64,000 nt of DNA, taken from the NCBI GenBank assembly GCA_965223675.1, contig OZ245013.1, forward strand, positions 1,302,001 through 1,366,000, written 5' to 3'. Positions 62,019-64,000 of this stretch are shown one piece after another (position 1 is the stretch's first letter; every line of letters begins with the position of its first letter). Under the pieces are notes generated by a model, which saw nothing but the letters and a program-made list of their open reading frames with translations, was not told the origin of the DNA and made no database searches. Source of the DNA: JAGQKC01 sp965223675. GTDB taxonomy: Bacteria > Nitrospirota > Nitrospiria > Nitrospirales > UBA8639. The translations under genes and the position numbers were made by a program.

Positions 62019-62294
62019 TACCCTAATGACTTTCATCCATTATCCGGGACCAGAATAGCTTCACTACGAAATCTCAGATCCATTCTTTTCCTTCATTGTG
62101 GTCACTTGCGTACGCCCCAACGCTTAATTACAATGATGCAATCCATACAGTACGTAGCAATTGCTAGGATGACGATCCTACAGTCATCAGTTTTTACTGC
62201 GAGGCCTCTTGAGAGCCTCTTTGAACAAGCAAAAGCACTAAAACGTTGATCGCTCATTTATAGCCATCATAGCCATAAAGTTAGGAATTTTACT

Positions 62295-63371
62295 ATGACA
62301 GAACAAATTGACAATCGTAACATTATTGATATTGGGACCTTGATGACTCCTCGAGAAGTAAAGAAGAAACTCCCACTAACTGATTACGCCGAAGCCCTTG
62401 TTCGTCAAACTCGTCAATCCATACAAGCCATCCTTAACGGACAAGATCGACATCGTCTCCTGGTCATTGTAGGACCATGTTCCATCCACGACTCACAAGC
62501 GGCTTATGAGTACGCGGAACGACTCAAAAGTGTCATAGAAAAAACCCGTGACCAGTTTGTCATTATCATGAGAACCTATTTTGAAAAACCACGTACAACG
62601 GTGGGCTGGAAAGGCCTCATTAATGATCCGCATTTAGATAGCAGTTGCGATATTGATGCTGGTTTTCAATTATCAAGAACGATTCTTTTGAACATCAATG
62701 GCATGGGTGTTCCCTGCGGAACCGAATTCCTTGACCCTGTGACTCCGCAATACATTTCTGATTTGGTCAGTTGGTCAGCCATTGGAGCTCGGACAACTGA
62801 AAGCCAGACGCATCGAGAAATGGCGAGCGGACTATCCATGCCCGTCGGCTTTAAGAATGGCACGGATGGAAGTCTTCAAGTGGCACTCAACGCGATGATT
62901 GCTGCACGACACCCACAAAGTTTTATTGGAATCAATGTTGATGGCGTGACGTCAATTATTAAAACCAATGGCAATCTAGACCGTCATATTGTCCTTCGTG
63001 GAGGGGGCGGGAAAGTGAACTATCAATCTCCAGATATCACCCATGCTGCCGCTGCGTTAGAAAAAGAAAAAATCAGCAGACCAATTATGGTGGATTGTTC
63101 ACATGGGAACTCGGAAAAAGACCATACTCGACAAGCAAATGTTGCTCGATCTGTCCTTCAACAACTTTGCGAAGGGCAAGAAGCCATCATGGGACTTCTC
63201 ATGGAAAGTCACATAAATCCAGGCAATCAGAAGTGGGAAATAGGTAAGCAGTTAGACTACGGAGTGTCTATTACTGATGCCTGTTTAGGTTGGAACGAAA
63301 CAGAAGATTTACTCTATGAATTACAAGAGGCGCTGATCCAAGCTGCTAAAGAAAAGACTGTCACCTTCTAA
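62295..63371 (+). CDS. aroG: Class I 3-deoxy-D-arabino-heptulosonate 7-phosphate synthase
   Basis: A 358-residue enzyme of the AroF/G/H type. LLVIVGPCSIHDSQAAYEYA, FVIIMRTYFEKPRTTVGWKG, INDPHLDSSCDIDAGFQLSR, GARTTESQTHREMASGLSMP, VGFKNGTDGSLQVALNAM and PIMVDCSHGNSEKDH carry the metal ligands (Cys, His, Glu, Asp) and the PEP/E4P-binding residues. It starts the shikimate pathway. Which aromatic amino acid inhibits it cannot be told from the visible sequence. A GAGGC/GCCTC hairpin lies 73 bp upstream, with no T-run. Confidence 0.95.
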   Translation: MTEQIDNRNIIDIGTLMTPREVKKKLPLTDYAEALVRQTRQSIQAILNGQDRHRLLVIVGPCSIHDSQAAYEYAERLKSVIEKTRDQFVIIMRTYFEKPRTTVGWKGLINDPHLDSSCDIDAGFQLSRTILLNINGMGVPCGTEFLDPVTPQYISDLVSWSAIGARTTESQTHREMASGLSMPVGFKNGTDGSLQVALNAMIAARHPQSFIGINVDGVTSIIKTNGNLDRHIVLRGGGGKVNYQSPDITHAAAALEKEKISRPIMVDCSHGNSEKDHTRQANVARSVLQQLCEGQEAIMGLLMESHINPGNQKWEIGKQLDYGVSITDACLGWNETEDLLYELQEALIQAAKEKTVTF

Positions 63372-63387
63372 TTCAATTGAGCGTAAA

Positions 63388-63870
63388 CTATTTTCCCGGG
63401 GATGGATCGATGACCTGATCAAATGTATGAGTAGAAGACTCAATTGCATGTTCATGAGTATGGCACCCAAGACAATGGCAGAGCCGACGATTCCAAAATC
63501 CTGCGAATGCGATTAATGAGGCACCACACACGTCAAGAGCAATTTCTCCAACACTACTGGGGACCATCCACACATGGGCAGCAATAAGTAAAAATAGCCC
63601 CATAGCGGTCACGAGTGCCGGACGTATATCCCGATGTAACGGATAGGTGGCCAAAAGGCCAAACCCAGCCAGGACCCCTATAATTCCTACAAAAAACCAT
63701 TCGGTTGTATCAGCGAGGAACCCGCCCAACATAACGTCCAACCCTCCCCATGAGTGCGCAGCAATGACCGGAAGGGCTAATAAAGCAAGTGGAGTGAGGG
63801 CACAATGGACGGCACAGAGCAGGGAAGCAATGGATCCGGCTTTGGACAGTGATGTACCAATGGTTTTCAT
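63388..63870 (-). CDS. MerC-family membrane protein
   Basis: About 160 residues from the ATG at 63870. SIASLLCAVHCALTPLALLA contains the C-x3-C of the MerC domain within the first span, and four spans in total are predicted. The C-terminus is Cys- and His-rich (RRLCHCLGCHTHEHAIESST), a probable metal-binding tail. MerC proteins move mercury or other soft metals. Its start is 4 bp after the end of a Fur-family regulator, so the pair is an operon, which suggests zinc or iron rather than mercury. Confidence 0.85.
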   Translation of the reverse strand: MKTIGTSLSKAGSIASLLCAVHCALTPLALLALPVIAAHSWGGLDVMLGGFLADTTEWFFVGIIGVLAGFGLLATYPLHRDIRPALVTAMGLFLLIAAHVWMVPSSVGEIALDVCGASLIAFAGFWNRRLCHCLGCHTHEHAIESSTHTFDQVIDPSPGK

Positions 63871-63874
63871 GAGA

Positions 63875-64000
63875 CTATTGACATTTAGGACACAGCCCAC
63901 TGAACTCTAAAGTATGTTCATTCACGACAAATTGAGTTTCTTTTTCGATAAACGCCGTTAATTTTTTTAGCGGACACAGTAACAAATCAACTATCCGCCC
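63875..64000 (-). CDS. Fur-family metalloregulator, partial (N-terminus off the right edge)
   Basis: The last 41 residues are visible and I translated them by hand: GRIVDLLLCPLKKLTAFIEK then ETQFVVNEHTLEFSGLCPKC and Q. The pattern G-x-I-x-D, E-T-x-F-x-V-x-x-H-x-L-E-x-x-G-x-C-x-x-C is the C-terminal metal and dimer region of Fur, Zur and PerR. It likely represses transcription when bound to metal. The 42 codons to the window edge are intact. It overlaps the promoter side of the merC-like gene and probably controls it. Confidence 0.87.
   Translation of the reverse strand, partial: GRIVDLLLCPLKKLTAFIEKETQFVVNEHTLEFSGLCPKCQ

Noticed and set aside
62190..62225. GAGGC/GCCTC hairpin before the DAHP synthase gene as an attenuator
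   Set aside because: The stem is short, has no T-run, and I saw no leader peptide rich in Phe, Tyr or Trp.

Overview
The window looks like chromosome from a Gram-negative, motile bacterium with moderate (mid-40s by eye) GC. It holds an outer-membrane beta-barrel protein, ABC-type O-antigen export genes, FlgM and PilZ proteins. The mix (FlgM, MerC-Fur pair, MFS/spermidine-synthase fusion, large surface glycan locus) would fit a member of the Nitrospirota or a similar deep-branching phylum. That assignment is a guess from gene content, not a measured phylogeny.

Positions 1 to about 49,000 are one large surface-polysaccharide locus, almost all on the minus strand. Read in the direction of transcription it starts with an outer-membrane barrel protein (47519-48847) and a NusG/RfaH-like antiterminator (46477-46989). 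A perfect 23-bp inverted repeat follows (46219-46268), then a sugar epimerase, an IS481 remnant, a 2,368-residue modular surface protein (17 Ig-like repeats, two CBM6-like, two F5/8C and one PKD domain, C-terminal SGNH esterase), and an ABC glycan exporter (Wzm/Wzt with a C-terminal glycan-binding extension). Next come a NodB deacetylase and a mobile-element patch (an IS200/IS605 copy abutting a group II intron that has lost nearly all of its reverse transcriptase). Beyond this are nine glycosyltransferases, four methyltransferases, a sulfotransferase, a PIG-L deacetylase, an ATP-grasp-like protein, an MFS/spermidine-synthase fusion, a CDP-sugar/C-methyl-sugar cassette (rfbF, rfbC-like, C-methyltransferase, M28-like DUF4910 protein, SDR), an acyltransferase and an O-antigen-ligase-like membrane protein. 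A divergent pair on the plus strand (7020-9683) encodes an MBOAT O-acyltransferase and an SGNH partner. The Wzm/Wzt pair plus a ligase-like protein suggests ABC-dependent O-antigen export with heavy chain decoration (acylation, sulfation, methylation, deacetylation). The priming transferase and the CDP-glucose 4,6-dehydratase are not in the window.

Positions 49,188 to 53,350 hold housekeeping genes: tRNA-Pro overlapping the 3' end of rdgB, rdgB translationally coupled to rph, serS with a good sigma-70-like promoter, a PAS-like protein, tRNA-Ser and a strong terminator.

Positions 53,350 to 55,330 are a decayed patch: a small gene with four in-frame stops, a tiny membrane peptide, a frameshifted membrane protein, and a ~130-bp hairpin-rich miniature element whose ends match those of the IS200-like element 22 kb away.

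Positions 55,330 to 64,000 hold small secreted, regulatory and envelope genes (DnaJ-domain protein, zinc-finger proteins, OB-fold protein, MurG-like glycosyltransferase, TPR lipoprotein, FNR-like oxidoreductase, FlgM, PilZ), then class I DAHP synthase and a Fur-family regulator leading a MerC-type membrane protein. Glycan synthesis genes are modular and recently rearranged, whereas the right-hand third is stable core genome.
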